Below are positions 40,298-48,742 of a stretch of DNA of 64,000 nucleotides, piece by piece. Numbering within the stretch: the stretch's first letter is position 1; every line of letters begins with the position of its first letter. Both the position numbers and the translations under genes were made by a program. The stretch is from assembly GCA_016794465.1 (NCBI GenBank), contig JAEUKA010000111.1:186001-250000 (forward strand), in the 5' to 3' direction. Origin of the DNA: Myxococcales bacterium (GTDB taxonomy: Bacteria; Myxococcota_A; Polyangia; Palsa-1104; JAEUJZ01). Below the pieces are notes generated by a model. The model saw nothing but the letters and a program-made list of their open reading frames with translations, had not been told where the DNA came from and did no database searches.

Positions 40298-42001
40298 ATG
40301 ACCCACCGTCGTCAGTCTCTGTCTCATCGGTTTGGTCGCCACCACACGGGTAGGCGCACCGGTACGCTGGTCGCGTGCGCGGCGCTGTCACTGCTTGCAG
40401 CTGGCTGTGGTCAGACGGAAGAGCTGCTGGTCCATGAACAGGGCGGAGCCTTTGCGCCGCTGGGATTCGGGGAAGCTCAGGTTGCGGGCGACGGCACGCC
40501 GAGCTTTCTGTCCGGTCAGATGGCAGACCGGATCGATTCGGCAGACGGGGCGGCGGCGCTTCTGACCCACGGTGCGCTCGCGTCGAGCTACCGCTTGGCG
40601 CCCGAGACAAGCCTGGCCGTGGTTTCCGATCGCCGCGACGATCTGGGCAATCGCTTCATCAAGCTGCAGCAGGTCCATGCCGGGATGCCGGTGGTCGGTC
40701 GGCAGGTGGTTGTGCAGCTTGGTAGCGACGGAAAAGTCGAAAGCTTGCTCGGTCATCTAGAGCCAGAGCTGGTCGTTCGTGAAGCGGCCGCACTATCGGG
40801 CAGCGAGGCGATCGCCAAGGGACTTGCCGCGCGTGGTCGTGGTCAAGCGGTGACAACCCCGGTCCTGTCGGTGTTTGTCGATGGCGTGGGTGTACCGCGC
40901 GTGGTCTATCAGGCGCGGGTCGACTATCAGTCCGCCACGGGTCGGCAGTTTGCCAATCTGTACGTCAGCGCGGTGGATGGTCAGGTGATCGCCGAGCGCT
41001 CGCTGATCTACACGGCGCTCAATCGAGAGATCTACGACCTGAAAAAGGTCTGCCTCAAAGACGGCACTGAGCTTCCGGGGACGCTGCTGAACAAAGAGGG
41101 TGGCACCACCACCGACATGTCGGGACTCCGTGCCTACAAGCACAGCGGCAACGTCTACTGGTTCTATAACCAAATGTGGGGCCGCGACTCGTACGACGGC
41201 AAAGGCGCCCTGCTGATGTCAAGCGTGCATGCCACGTTCGATACCGGAATGGGCTGCAGCGGCGAGAACGCGGCCTGGATTCCCGATCCCTTCAACCAGA
41301 TGGTCTACGGCGACGGTGGTCCGTTTGGCCTCACGCTCAAGGATCTGACCTTGGGCTTCGATGTGGCCGCCCATGAAATGACCCATGCGGTGACCTCCAG
41401 CACCTCGAACCTGGAGTACCTGGATGAGTCCGGCGCGCTCAACGAAGCGATGTCAGATATCATGGGCGCAGCGGCCGAGGTTTGGGTTGGCTCGGGTGGT
41501 AGCTCGGGTGGCAATCCAGCGACGTGGACCGTGACCGCGAACACCTGGAAGATTGGTGAAGAAGTGGCGGGTCTTCTGTTCGGCTCGCTCGGCGCGCTGC
41601 GACTGATGGACAACCCCACCAAAGACGGCATGAGCAAGGACTACTACCCAGAGCGCAACATGCCTGGCTCGGCGGACAACGGGGGCGTTCACACCAACTC
41701 GGGCATCGGCAACTTGGCGTATTACCTGCTCGCGGTTGGCGGCAAGCACCCACGTGCCAAGACCGCGTTCGAGGTCAAGGGCATTGGCCTCGAGAAGAGC
41801 ACGCGCATCTTCCACCTTGCCAATACCGAGATGTTCACGGATAAGAGCACCTTCAAGGATGCTCGCTATGCGACGGCGAAGGCTGCCGAGCTGCTCTACG
41901 GGCGCTGTGGCGCTGAGTGGCAGGCTGTTCATCGCGCGTGGGATACCGTCGCTGTGCCAGGCGACTGGTCGCTGTGCGTGCGGCCACGACCTCGCTTCTA
42001 A
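40298..42001 (+). CDS. Thermolysin-type (M4) metalloprotease lipoprotein
   Basis: A 567-residue M4 protease. The ATG at 40298 follows AAGGAG; the signal ends in lipobox LLAAGC. An FTP/PepSY-type propeptide covers about 60-250 (LQQVHAGMPVVGRQVVVQL, VSAVDGQVIAERSLI). The catalytic domain has HEMTH (His359, Glu360, His363) and the third zinc ligand Glu383 in GALNEAMSD, spaced 20 residues from His363 exactly as in thermolysin. HTNSGIGN supplies the transition-state His. Lipid anchoring of the precursor is unusual; the mature enzyme would be released on propeptide cleavage. Confidence 0.9.
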   Translation: MTHRRQSLSHRFGRHHTGRRTGTLVACAALSLLAAGCGQTEELLVHEQGGAFAPLGFGEAQVAGDGTPSFLSGQMADRIDSADGAAALLTHGALASSYRLAPETSLAVVSDRRDDLGNRFIKLQQVHAGMPVVGRQVVVQLGSDGKVESLLGHLEPELVVREAAALSGSEAIAKGLAARGRGQAVTTPVLSVFVDGVGVPRVVYQARVDYQSATGRQFANLYVSAVDGQVIAERSLIYTALNREIYDLKKVCLKDGTELPGTLLNKEGGTTTDMSGLRAYKHSGNVYWFYNQMWGRDSYDGKGALLMSSVHATFDTGMGCSGENAAWIPDPFNQMVYGDGGPFGLTLKDLTLGFDVAAHEMTHAVTSSTSNLEYLDESGALNEAMSDIMGAAAEVWVGSGGSSGGNPATWTVTANTWKIGEEVAGLLFGSLGALRLMDNPTKDGMSKDYYPERNMPGSADNGGVHTNSGIGNLAYYLLAVGGKHPRAKTAFEVKGIGLEKSTRIFHLANTEMFTDKSTFKDARYATAKAAELLYGRCGAEWQAVHRAWDTVAVPGDWSLCVRPRPRF

Positions 42002-42007
42002 GGAAAC

Positions 42008-44092
42008 ATGTTGCAACCAACCGACCGTCCCTTGTCCGCGCCGGCTGCTGAGAGTGCTGAGGACTCATTTTGGGGTCCGCAGCGCGGCGCGGTTCGTGCC
42101 GAGCCACTGCCGGTGGAGACGTATGCTTCGTTCTGGGCGACTCCACCTGTGACGGCAGAGCCTGCGCTTGATGCTGTCGAACTGCCCGAGCTTGCTGCTC
42201 CCGTTCCAGCCTCGTCGGTCACGCCGACGGTGCCGTTTGAAGATGCGCCGTGGTGGCGGAATCCAGCGCTTATCCCCGAGGAGCTGCGAGTCGACTTTGG
42301 AGCGGCGTTCGCATCCGAAAACTCGACGCGGCTTCCGGAGCTGTTTGCTGAAGCGGCGCGCCAGTTTTGGGTGACCCCGGATGACCGTACACCGGCGCTG
42401 CGTGGGACAGAGGCGGCGGCGGACAAGGCCAAAGCCAAGCTCAAGGTCAAGGCCAAAGATCAGGGCCCAGCCCCGAAGAGTCCGCCGATTGAGCTGCCCG
42501 CGATTGAGGACGAGAAGAACCCGATCATGCGGCGGATCATCCGTCGTCTGCAGCGCCAGTTTGGGCTGTCGGGCTTCCGTCCTGGTCAAGAGTCAGCGAT
42601 TCGGGCACTCGTCGAAGGCCGCGATGTGATGGGAATCATGCCGACGGGCGCGGGCAAGTCGCTCATCTATCAGCTGACGGCTTTCGAGCTGCCTGGTGTG
42701 ACGGTGGTGGTGTCGCCGCTGCTGGCGCTGATGCGCGATCAAGAGCAGAAGCTGCGACGGACCGGTGTGGTGGCGGCGCGGCTTGACTCGACGCTGACCT
42801 CGCGGGAAACGACGAAGACGCTCGACGACATCGAGGAAGGCAAGCGCAAGATCATCTACGTTACTCCCGAGAGAGCGGCCTCGGGACATTTGCTTGAAGA
42901 GCTGGGTGGTCAAAAAGTCAGCCTGTTTGTCGTTGACGAGGCGCACTGTGTGTCGGAGTGGGGTCACGACTTCCGTCCGTCGTATCTGTTCTTGGACCGT
43001 GCGGCGGAGCAGCTGGGGCGGCCACCGATTTGTGCGCTGACCGCGACGGCGACGCCCGAGGTTGCCGAGGACATCATCAATCAGCTGGGACTGCGCAATC
43101 CCGAAAAGACTCACACCGGCTTCGATCGTCCGTCGCTGCACTTCGAGGTTCGCGAGACTTCAGACGAAAAAGCGCAGGTCAAGCGGCTGCTGCGACTCAT
43201 TCGCAAGGTGCAGGGATCGGTGATCATCTACTGCTCGACGATTCGCACCGTCGAGGCGATCGCGGGCGCGCTGCCGGTCTTGGGGCTCAAGGTCGGCATG
43301 TATCACGGCAAGATGGGCAAGGCTGAGCGTGAGGCGGCGCAGCTGGCGTTCATGCGCAACAATCCGCGCATCATGGTGGCGACGAACGCGTTCGGTCTGG
43401 GCGTCGACAAGCCGGACATTCGCGCGGTCATTCACTACAACATGCCGGGCTCGCTGGAGGCGTATTACCAAGAGGCGGGTCGGGCGGGACGTGACGGGCG
43501 GCCAAGTCGCTGCATCCTGCTTTTCAATCCTCAAGATGAGCAGGTGCAGAACTTCTTTGTCTCGGGGAAGTATCCGAATCGCAGCGATGTGCTCAATGTC
43601 TGGAAGGCGCTGCGCAACGGGGCCGACAACCTGAAAGAGCTGGCGCTGGCGGCTGAGACTTCGCAGTCGAAGGCGCGGGTCGTCCTCAGCATTTTGAAGG
43701 AAATGGAGCTGCTCACCGAGGGGCCAAACCAGACCTTTATCTGGGGCGGCAAGGACGCCGACGAGCTGCAGCTGGGACGGGCCGCCGAGTCGTATCGCAA
43801 GCGTCGAGAAGGTGATCGCAGTCGGGTCGGGGCGATGCTGACGTACGCGCGCTCGACACGGTGCCGGATTCAGCTGCTGCTGGAGTACTTTGGCGACAAG
43901 ACCTCGCCGCTGTGTAAGCGCTGTGACAACTGCCTCAACTACGGCGACGATGCGGCGTCGGAACGAGCTGGCCAGATTGACACACCCCTGGACACCGCCG
44001 AAGACGACGAGCAAGCCGCAAGACAAGCCGAGGTGGCCAAAGCCGAGGCTGCGGCACCGAAGCCCCCCCGCAAAGACTCCCTGTTTTTCTAG
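42008..44092 (+). CDS. recQ: ATP-dependent DNA helicase RecQ with N-terminal extension
   Basis: A 694-residue RecQ helicase. The core begins near residue 175 with FGLSGFRPGQESAI (Q motif region), Walker A PTGAGKS (Lys217), DEAH in VVDEAHCVSEWGHDFR, ALTATAT, and AFGLGVDKPDIR, YYQEAGRAGRDG. The RecQ-C zinc region is present (CRIQLLLEYFG, CKRCDNC). The HRDC domain seems absent. The first ~170 residues are an acidic/Pro-rich extension with W-containing segments (FWGPQRG, SFWATPP, APWWRNP, RQFWVTP) that may be a protein-docking region. ATG 42008 follows AAGGAAAC and lies 6 bp after the M4 stop. Confidence 0.9.
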   Translation: MLQPTDRPLSAPAAESAEDSFWGPQRGAVRAEPLPVETYASFWATPPVTAEPALDAVELPELAAPVPASSVTPTVPFEDAPWWRNPALIPEELRVDFGAAFASENSTRLPELFAEAARQFWVTPDDRTPALRGTEAAADKAKAKLKVKAKDQGPAPKSPPIELPAIEDEKNPIMRRIIRRLQRQFGLSGFRPGQESAIRALVEGRDVMGIMPTGAGKSLIYQLTAFELPGVTVVVSPLLALMRDQEQKLRRTGVVAARLDSTLTSRETTKTLDDIEEGKRKIIYVTPERAASGHLLEELGGQKVSLFVVDEAHCVSEWGHDFRPSYLFLDRAAEQLGRPPICALTATATPEVAEDIINQLGLRNPEKTHTGFDRPSLHFEVRETSDEKAQVKRLLRLIRKVQGSVIIYCSTIRTVEAIAGALPVLGLKVGMYHGKMGKAEREAAQLAFMRNNPRIMVATNAFGLGVDKPDIRAVIHYNMPGSLEAYYQEAGRAGRDGRPSRCILLFNPQDEQVQNFFVSGKYPNRSDVLNVWKALRNGADNLKELALAAETSQSKARVVLSILKEMELLTEGPNQTFIWGGKDADELQLGRAAESYRKRREGDRSRVGAMLTYARSTRCRIQLLLEYFGDKTSPLCKRCDNCLNYGDDAASERAGQIDTPLDTAEDDEQAARQAEVAKAEAAAPKPPRKDSLFF

Positions 44093-44120
44093 CCGAAGCC
44101 GCTCGCGAGCGCGGCAGCCC

Positions 44121-45470
44121 CTAGTGCATGCGCTCGACGAAGCGGGTGTCGAGGCGGGCGCGGATGAAGTCTTCGCTCTGTGCCAGCCGACGGTGAAAGT
44201 CGAGGTTGGTCTTGATGCCTTCGATGATGAACTCGTCGAGCGCACGCCGCAGCCGCGCAATCGCCGACAGTCGATCCTCGCCGTGGACAATCAGCTTGGC
44301 GATCAGCGAGTCGTAGTGCGGCGGCACCACATAGCCCTGATAGATATGTGAGTCGATGCGCACACCCGGTCCGCCGGGCATGTGCAGCGCGGTGATGGCT
44401 CCCGGCGACGGTGCAAACGTCTTCGAGTCCTCGGCATTGATGCGAACCTCGATCGCGTGACCACGCGCCTTGGCCTTCTCACGCAGCGACTCGACTTGGA
44501 GAGGCAAGCCCGCAGCAATGCGAATCTGCTCACAGACCAGATCGACGCCAGTGACCATCTCGGTGACGGTGTGCTCGACCTGGATGCGCGGGTTCATTTC
44601 CATGAAATAAAAGTGCGGCTTGCCGTCGGGGGTGCGCTCAAACAGAAACTCGAGCGTACCGACCGACAGATACTTGACCTGCGCAACGGCATGAGAGACG
44701 CGATCGAGCAGCGCCTCACGCTCTTCCGGGGTCAGGGCTGGTGACGGGGCTTCCTCAACGAGCTTTTGGTGTCGACGCTGAATCGAACACTCTCGCTCGC
44801 CGAGAGCGACCACCCGACCTTGCCCGTCGCCGATGACCTGGACCTCGATGTGGCGGGGCGCGTCGACGAAGCGCTCAATGAACACGCCGGGATTGCCAAA
44901 GCCGGCCTGGGCCTCGGAGCGCGCGGTGTGAAGCTGATCGCGGAGCCGGGACTTTTCGTGGATGATCTTCATGCCACGACCGCCGCCGCCCGCCGTTGCT
45001 TTGAGAATGACTGGCAAGCCAATTCGATCGACGGCCGCCAGCGCTTCTTCGTCGGTCTTGATGATGCCGGTGCCGGGCAATACGGGAATGCCGTGGCTGG
45101 CCATCGTGGTGCGTGCCTGCACTTTGTCGCCCATCAGGCGCATGTGCTCGGGCAAAGGTCCAATGAAGGTCAGGCCGGCGCGACGACAGACCTCGGCAAA
45201 CTCGGCATTTTCGGACAGGAAGCCGTAGCCGGGATGAACTGCGTCGGCAGAAGTGATCTCAGCGGCACTGATGATCGCCGGGATGTGCAGATACGATCGA
45301 CGCGACGGAGGTGGGCCAATGCAGACGCTCTCGTCGGCGACCTTGACGTGCATGGCATCGGAATCAGCCGTCGAGTGAATGGCGACCGAGGCAATGCCCA
45401 GCTCGCGACAGGCGCGGATGATGCGCAGCGCGATCTCGCCACGGTTTGCGACCAGGATCTTCTTGAACAT
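44121..45470 (-). CDS. accC: Acetyl-CoA carboxylase biotin carboxylase subunit
   Basis: A 449-residue biotin carboxylase, the same length as E. coli AccC. It starts with MFKKILVANRGEIALRIIRA and has the ATP-grasp Gly-rich loop KATAGGGGRGMK, EMNPRIQVEHTVTEMVTG, and HAIEVRINAED. It carboxylates biotin on AccB using ATP and bicarbonate. The ATG at 45468-45470 starts the conserved N-terminus; the longer open frame upstream is not conserved-looking. accB, often adjacent, is not in this neighbourhood. Confidence 0.95.
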   Translation of the reverse strand: MFKKILVANRGEIALRIIRACRELGIASVAIHSTADSDAMHVKVADESVCIGPPPSRRSYLHIPAIISAAEITSADAVHPGYGFLSENAEFAEVCRRAGLTFIGPLPEHMRLMGDKVQARTTMASHGIPVLPGTGIIKTDEEALAAVDRIGLPVILKATAGGGGRGMKIIHEKSRLRDQLHTARSEAQAGFGNPGVFIERFVDAPRHIEVQVIGDGQGRVVALGERECSIQRRHQKLVEEAPSPALTPEEREALLDRVSHAVAQVKYLSVGTLEFLFERTPDGKPHFYFMEMNPRIQVEHTVTEMVTGVDLVCEQIRIAAGLPLQVESLREKAKARGHAIEVRINAEDSKTFAPSPGAITALHMPGGPGVRIDSHIYQGYVVPPHYDSLIAKLIVHGEDRLSAIARLRRALDEFIIEGIKTNLDFHRRLAQSEDFIRARLDTRFVERMH

Positions 45471-45582
45471 GGGCCCATAGGACAGCCGAAGCGGCCCCCT
45501 TTTCGCAAGCCCCTTTTCACACCGTCCGCGCGGTCGATTCCGTCGCTTGTCAATCGGGGCTCGCATTGCTTTGAGGTGCTGC

Positions 45583-45588
45583 TATAGT
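45583..45588 (+). promoter_or_regulatory. Extended -10 promoter for scpA-scpB-rluB
   Basis: TGC followed by TATAGT (45583-45588), a good extended -10. The -35 (TCGCAT at 45561-45566) is weak. The predicted transcript starts near 45595, only about 8 nt before the GTG start codon of scpA, so the mRNA may be almost leaderless. Confidence 0.45.
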
Positions 45589-45602
45589 CCGCCCCCTTTG
45601 CC

Positions 45603-46466
45603 GTGCCGCTTCTTCCATCCGACTTAGTCCTGCCCGAGTTTGAGGGGCCTCTGGATCTGCTCCTGCACTTGGTGCGCAAGCACGAGCTGGATATTTTTCA
45701 CATTCCGATCTCGTTTATCACCGCGCGCTACCTGGAGACGATCGAGCAGATGCGGTCGCTCAACGTCGACATCGCGGGCGAGTATCTGCTGATGGCAGCG
45801 ACGCTGGCGTATCTGAAGTCGCGCGAGCTCTTGCCGCCGGATGCCAAGCAGGAAGACGAGCTGCTGAACCCGGAAGAGGAGGGCGAAGATCCCCGTCAGT
45901 CGCTGATCAAGCGGCTGCTTGCCTATCAGCGGTTCAAGGAAGCGGCGCAGTATCTGGCCTCGCGACCGGTGATGGGTCGCAACGTGTTTGGGCGCGGGCT
46001 GGATGCAGTGGCGGCGCTCGGTCCAGCGGGGGAAGCGCCACTGGCAGAGATTCCGGTCTGGGAGCTTTTGGAGGTGCTCGCCAAGTCGCTGTCGAAGACG
46101 CGGCGCAAGCTGGCCCACGAAGTCACCGTCGAGAGGCTGTCGCTGGCCGATCGCATCAACGATCTGTGTGAAAAGCTCGACCGCAAGAGCGAGCACGTCT
46201 TTACCGATCTCCTTGGAGAGCTGGCGCATGGCTCGTCGGTCGAGCAGCTTGGCTACGAGATCGTGCTGACGTTCATGGCGGTGCTCGAGATGGCGCGTCT
46301 GAAGCTGCTACACGTCGAGCAGAAGGCCGAGCGCGGCGAGATCTTGATCCGGCGGGTCGAAGGCGCAATTCTGCCGCTGATTCCGCGCCAGGGCGAGCTG
46401 CCGTTCGATGCGGAGTCATCTGAATCAGCAACTGAAACCGAATCCGTTGTCGAGCCGAGCCCATGA
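45603..46466 (+). CDS. scpA: Segregation and condensation protein A
   Basis: A 287-residue kleisin. The N-terminus LPEFEGPLDLLLHLVRKHELDIF is diagnostic, followed by FITARYLETI and YLLMAATLAYLKSRELLP; the C-terminal winged-helix region is around 200-260. It bridges the Smc heads in the condensin complex with ScpB. Translation starts at GTG 45603. The stop overlaps the scpB ATG (ATGA at 46463-46466). Confidence 0.95.
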   Translation: MPLLPSDLVLPEFEGPLDLLLHLVRKHELDIFHIPISFITARYLETIEQMRSLNVDIAGEYLLMAATLAYLKSRELLPPDAKQEDELLNPEEEGEDPRQSLIKRLLAYQRFKEAAQYLASRPVMGRNVFGRGLDAVAALGPAGEAPLAEIPVWELLEVLAKSLSKTRRKLAHEVTVERLSLADRINDLCEKLDRKSEHVFTDLLGELAHGSSVEQLGYEIVLTFMAVLEMARLKLLHVEQKAERGEILIRRVEGAILPLIPRQGELPFDAESSESATETESVVEPSP

Positions 46467-47659
46467 AACGCTCTCGTTCCCCGCGCAGTTCCGCCGTGGC
46501 CTCTCCACCGAGTGGTGAAGCTGAGCTTGTCCGTGAATCGGCTGATGAAGCAGGTCTGCGAGACGGAGCGGCTGCCGACGATGTCGCAGAACACGTGTCG
46601 TTGCCGTGGGTCGATGCGCTGACGGGCGACGAGCCACTGTCCGCTTCTGACGATGGGGAACCAGCGGCAAGCGAGCTACCGGAGCTGAGCTGGCCACTCA
46701 GCGGAGAGCGTCTTACGTCGGTGCTGGAGAGCCTGCTGTTCGCGTCCGATAAGCCGCTGTCCGTCGAGCGAATTCACGAGCTGCTGGAAGAAACCGCCGC
46801 TGCGCCACACAAGCCGAGTGGTCCGCCGTTATACAAGCCGCAGCAGCTGCAAGCCGCCCTGGTTGCCCTAGCTACATTGCTGGAGGAAGGCGGACGAGGC
46901 ATCGGGCTTCACGAGGTCGCAGGTGGCTGGCAGCTACGGACCGCGCCGAGCAATGCGCCGTGGGTGCAGCGAATGCTCAAACAGAAGCCGGTGCGACTGT
47001 CGCGGGCGCAATTGGAAGCGCTGGCGATCGTGGCCTATCGGCAGCCGATTACCCGTCCTGAGATTGATGACATTCGAGGCGTCGACTCAGGTGCGTCGCT
47101 GCGTATGCTGCTCGATCGCGGCCTGATCCGAATTCTGGGGAAGAAAGAAGAACCGGGACGACCGCTGCTCTACGGCACGACGCGGGAGTTTCTCGAGTTT
47201 TTCAATCTCAAAGACCTGAAGGATCTGCCGACGCTGCGCGAGTACTACGATCTGACCGACGAGAGTCGCGACAAGGTCCGCGCCGCCGGCTTTGAGCCGC
47301 CTGCCACCGGACCTGCGCAAGGCTCACTCCCCGTCGATCCCGTGCTTGAGCCACCAACGACGGCAGCCGTGGAAGAGTCTGCGACGGCGGCTGCGGCAGA
47401 AGCGCCGGCCAGTGCGCCACCAGCGGCCCGGCCGGTCGAGCTGATTGACCAGCAGCTTGCCGACGACGCCGAGAACCTGGCCAAGATCGATGAAATGATT
47501 CGCGCCGTGAATACGGCCTTTCCGCTCCTCGACCCGCAGCTGTTTGGTGGGCCGGCGGTGGTTCCCAGTCCGAATGTGCCTACACCTACGGCTGCTGAGT
47601 CGGCAGAGCCGTCCGATGAGCCCGCCGACGGTCCCGTAGAAAGAGATGAACAGTCATGA
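46463..47659 (+). CDS. scpB: Segregation and condensation protein B with N- and C-terminal extensions
   Basis: A 398-residue ScpB, about twice the usual ~190-200. The tandem winged-helix core lies at about 80-270: LTSVLESLLFASDKPLSVERI, GWQLRTAP, LSRAQLEALAIVAYRQPITRPEI, LYGTTREFLEFF. It partners ScpA in the Smc complex. The ~80-residue N-terminal part is acidic, and the ~125-residue C-terminal tail is Pro/Ala/Glu-rich, both presumably disordered. ATGA overlaps connect it to scpA upstream and the pseudouridine synthase downstream. Confidence 0.93.
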   Translation: MKRSRSPRSSAVASPPSGEAELVRESADEAGLRDGAAADDVAEHVSLPWVDALTGDEPLSASDDGEPAASELPELSWPLSGERLTSVLESLLFASDKPLSVERIHELLEETAAAPHKPSGPPLYKPQQLQAALVALATLLEEGGRGIGLHEVAGGWQLRTAPSNAPWVQRMLKQKPVRLSRAQLEALAIVAYRQPITRPEIDDIRGVDSGASLRMLLDRGLIRILGKKEEPGRPLLYGTTREFLEFFNLKDLKDLPTLREYYDLTDESRDKVRAAGFEPPATGPAQGSLPVDPVLEPPTTAAVEESATAAAAEAPASAPPAARPVELIDQQLADDAENLAKIDEMIRAVNTAFPLLDPQLFGGPAVVPSPNVPTPTAAESAEPSDEPADGPVERDEQS

Positions 47660-48714
47660 ACGGTATTCGCCTACAGCTCCTCCTTGCCAAAGCCGGCATT
47701 GCTTCTCGTCGACACGCCGAGGTTCTTATTCGCGAAGGACATGTGGCGGTCAATGGGCGCGTCGTCACCCAGCTTGGCACGCGCGTCGATCCCGTCGCTG
47801 ATCGGATCAGTGTCGATGGCAAGCCCGTCGAGCAGGAGCCGCTCGCGTACTATCTTTTGCACAAGCCCAAAGGCTACGTCACCACTGCGGCTGATCCCGA
47901 TGGTCGTCCGACGGTGTTTGATCTGATTCCCGACGCGCCGGTGCGACTGTTTGCCGTCGGGCGGCTCGACTTCAATACCGAGGGAGTGCTGCTGCTCACC
48001 AACGACGGAGAGCTGGCGCATGCGCTGATGCACCCCAGTCGTGGCGTCCAGAAGATCTATCACGCCAAGTTTCGCGAGACGCTGACGGCAGCGATGGTAA
48101 GCCGGCTGCAGCAAGGCGTTGAGCTACCGCCGGCTCGGCCGCTGGGACGGAACGGCGAGCCACTGCCGGTGCCGCAGCATCACGGGCCACCCGAGTGGAG
48201 TGCGCCCGCCGATGTGGAGGTGCTGAAGTTTACGTCGCGGCACACCTGGGCCGAGATTCGGCTCCACGAGGGCAAAAATCGTCAGATTCACCGCATGGCG
48301 GAAGCGGTTGGCTCGTCGCTGCTGAAGCTGGTGCGGGTCGAATATGCGGGTCTGACGGCGGCCGGTGTCGAGGTCGGGCAGTCGCGACCGCTGCGAACCT
48401 CGGAAATTCAGCGGCTGCGGCTGATGTGTGGGCTGTCTGCGTCGCTGCCCCGTGCGGCTCATGCAGTCGAGGAGCCGTCGCGAGGTGGTTTTCGGGGTCC
48501 TCCTCGTCCGGCGGCGAGTGTTCGGGGTCCGCGCGACGAGCGACCCGCGCCAAGAAGGTTCGAGGACAAGCCAGCGCCAAGAAGGTTCGAGGACAAGCCA
48601 GCGCCCCGAAAATTTGAAGATCGCGGTCCGCCCAAGCGCCAAGATGATCGCTTTTCGCGTCCCGCACGGGCACCGAGGAGCCGGCCTGATGACGCGCCTC
48701 CGCCGCTCGACTGA
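47656..48714 (+). CDS. rluB: 23S rRNA pseudouridine synthase, RluB/RsuA family, with repeat tail
   Basis: A 352-residue pseudouridine synthase. S4 RNA-binding domain (LQLLLAKAGIASRRHAEVLI), catalytic motif AVGRLDFNTEGVLLLTNDG with the active Asp, and EGKNRQIHRM. RluB modifies U2605 in the E. coli 23S rRNA; exact site here is inferred. The scpA-scpB-rluB order is common. A basic C-terminal tail (~265-352) includes PAPRRFEDK repeats. Start ATG 47656 overlaps the scpB stop (ATGA). Confidence 0.9.
   Translation: MNGIRLQLLLAKAGIASRRHAEVLIREGHVAVNGRVVTQLGTRVDPVADRISVDGKPVEQEPLAYYLLHKPKGYVTTAADPDGRPTVFDLIPDAPVRLFAVGRLDFNTEGVLLLTNDGELAHALMHPSRGVQKIYHAKFRETLTAAMVSRLQQGVELPPARPLGRNGEPLPVPQHHGPPEWSAPADVEVLKFTSRHTWAEIRLHEGKNRQIHRMAEAVGSSLLKLVRVEYAGLTAAGVEVGQSRPLRTSEIQRLRLMCGLSASLPRAAHAVEEPSRGGFRGPPRPAASVRGPRDERPAPRRFEDKPAPRRFEDKPAPRKFEDRGPPKRQDDRFSRPARAPRSRPDDAPPPLD
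48547..48600 (+). repeat. Two exact 27-bp tandem repeats in the rluB tail
   Basis: Units 48547-48573 and 48574-48600 (GCGCCAAGAAGGTTCGAGGA and 7 more bases) encode APRRFEDKP; a diverged third copy begins at 48601. Confidence 0.92.
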
Positions 48715-48742
48715 GCGAAGATAGTAAGCAAGGACACGGGTG

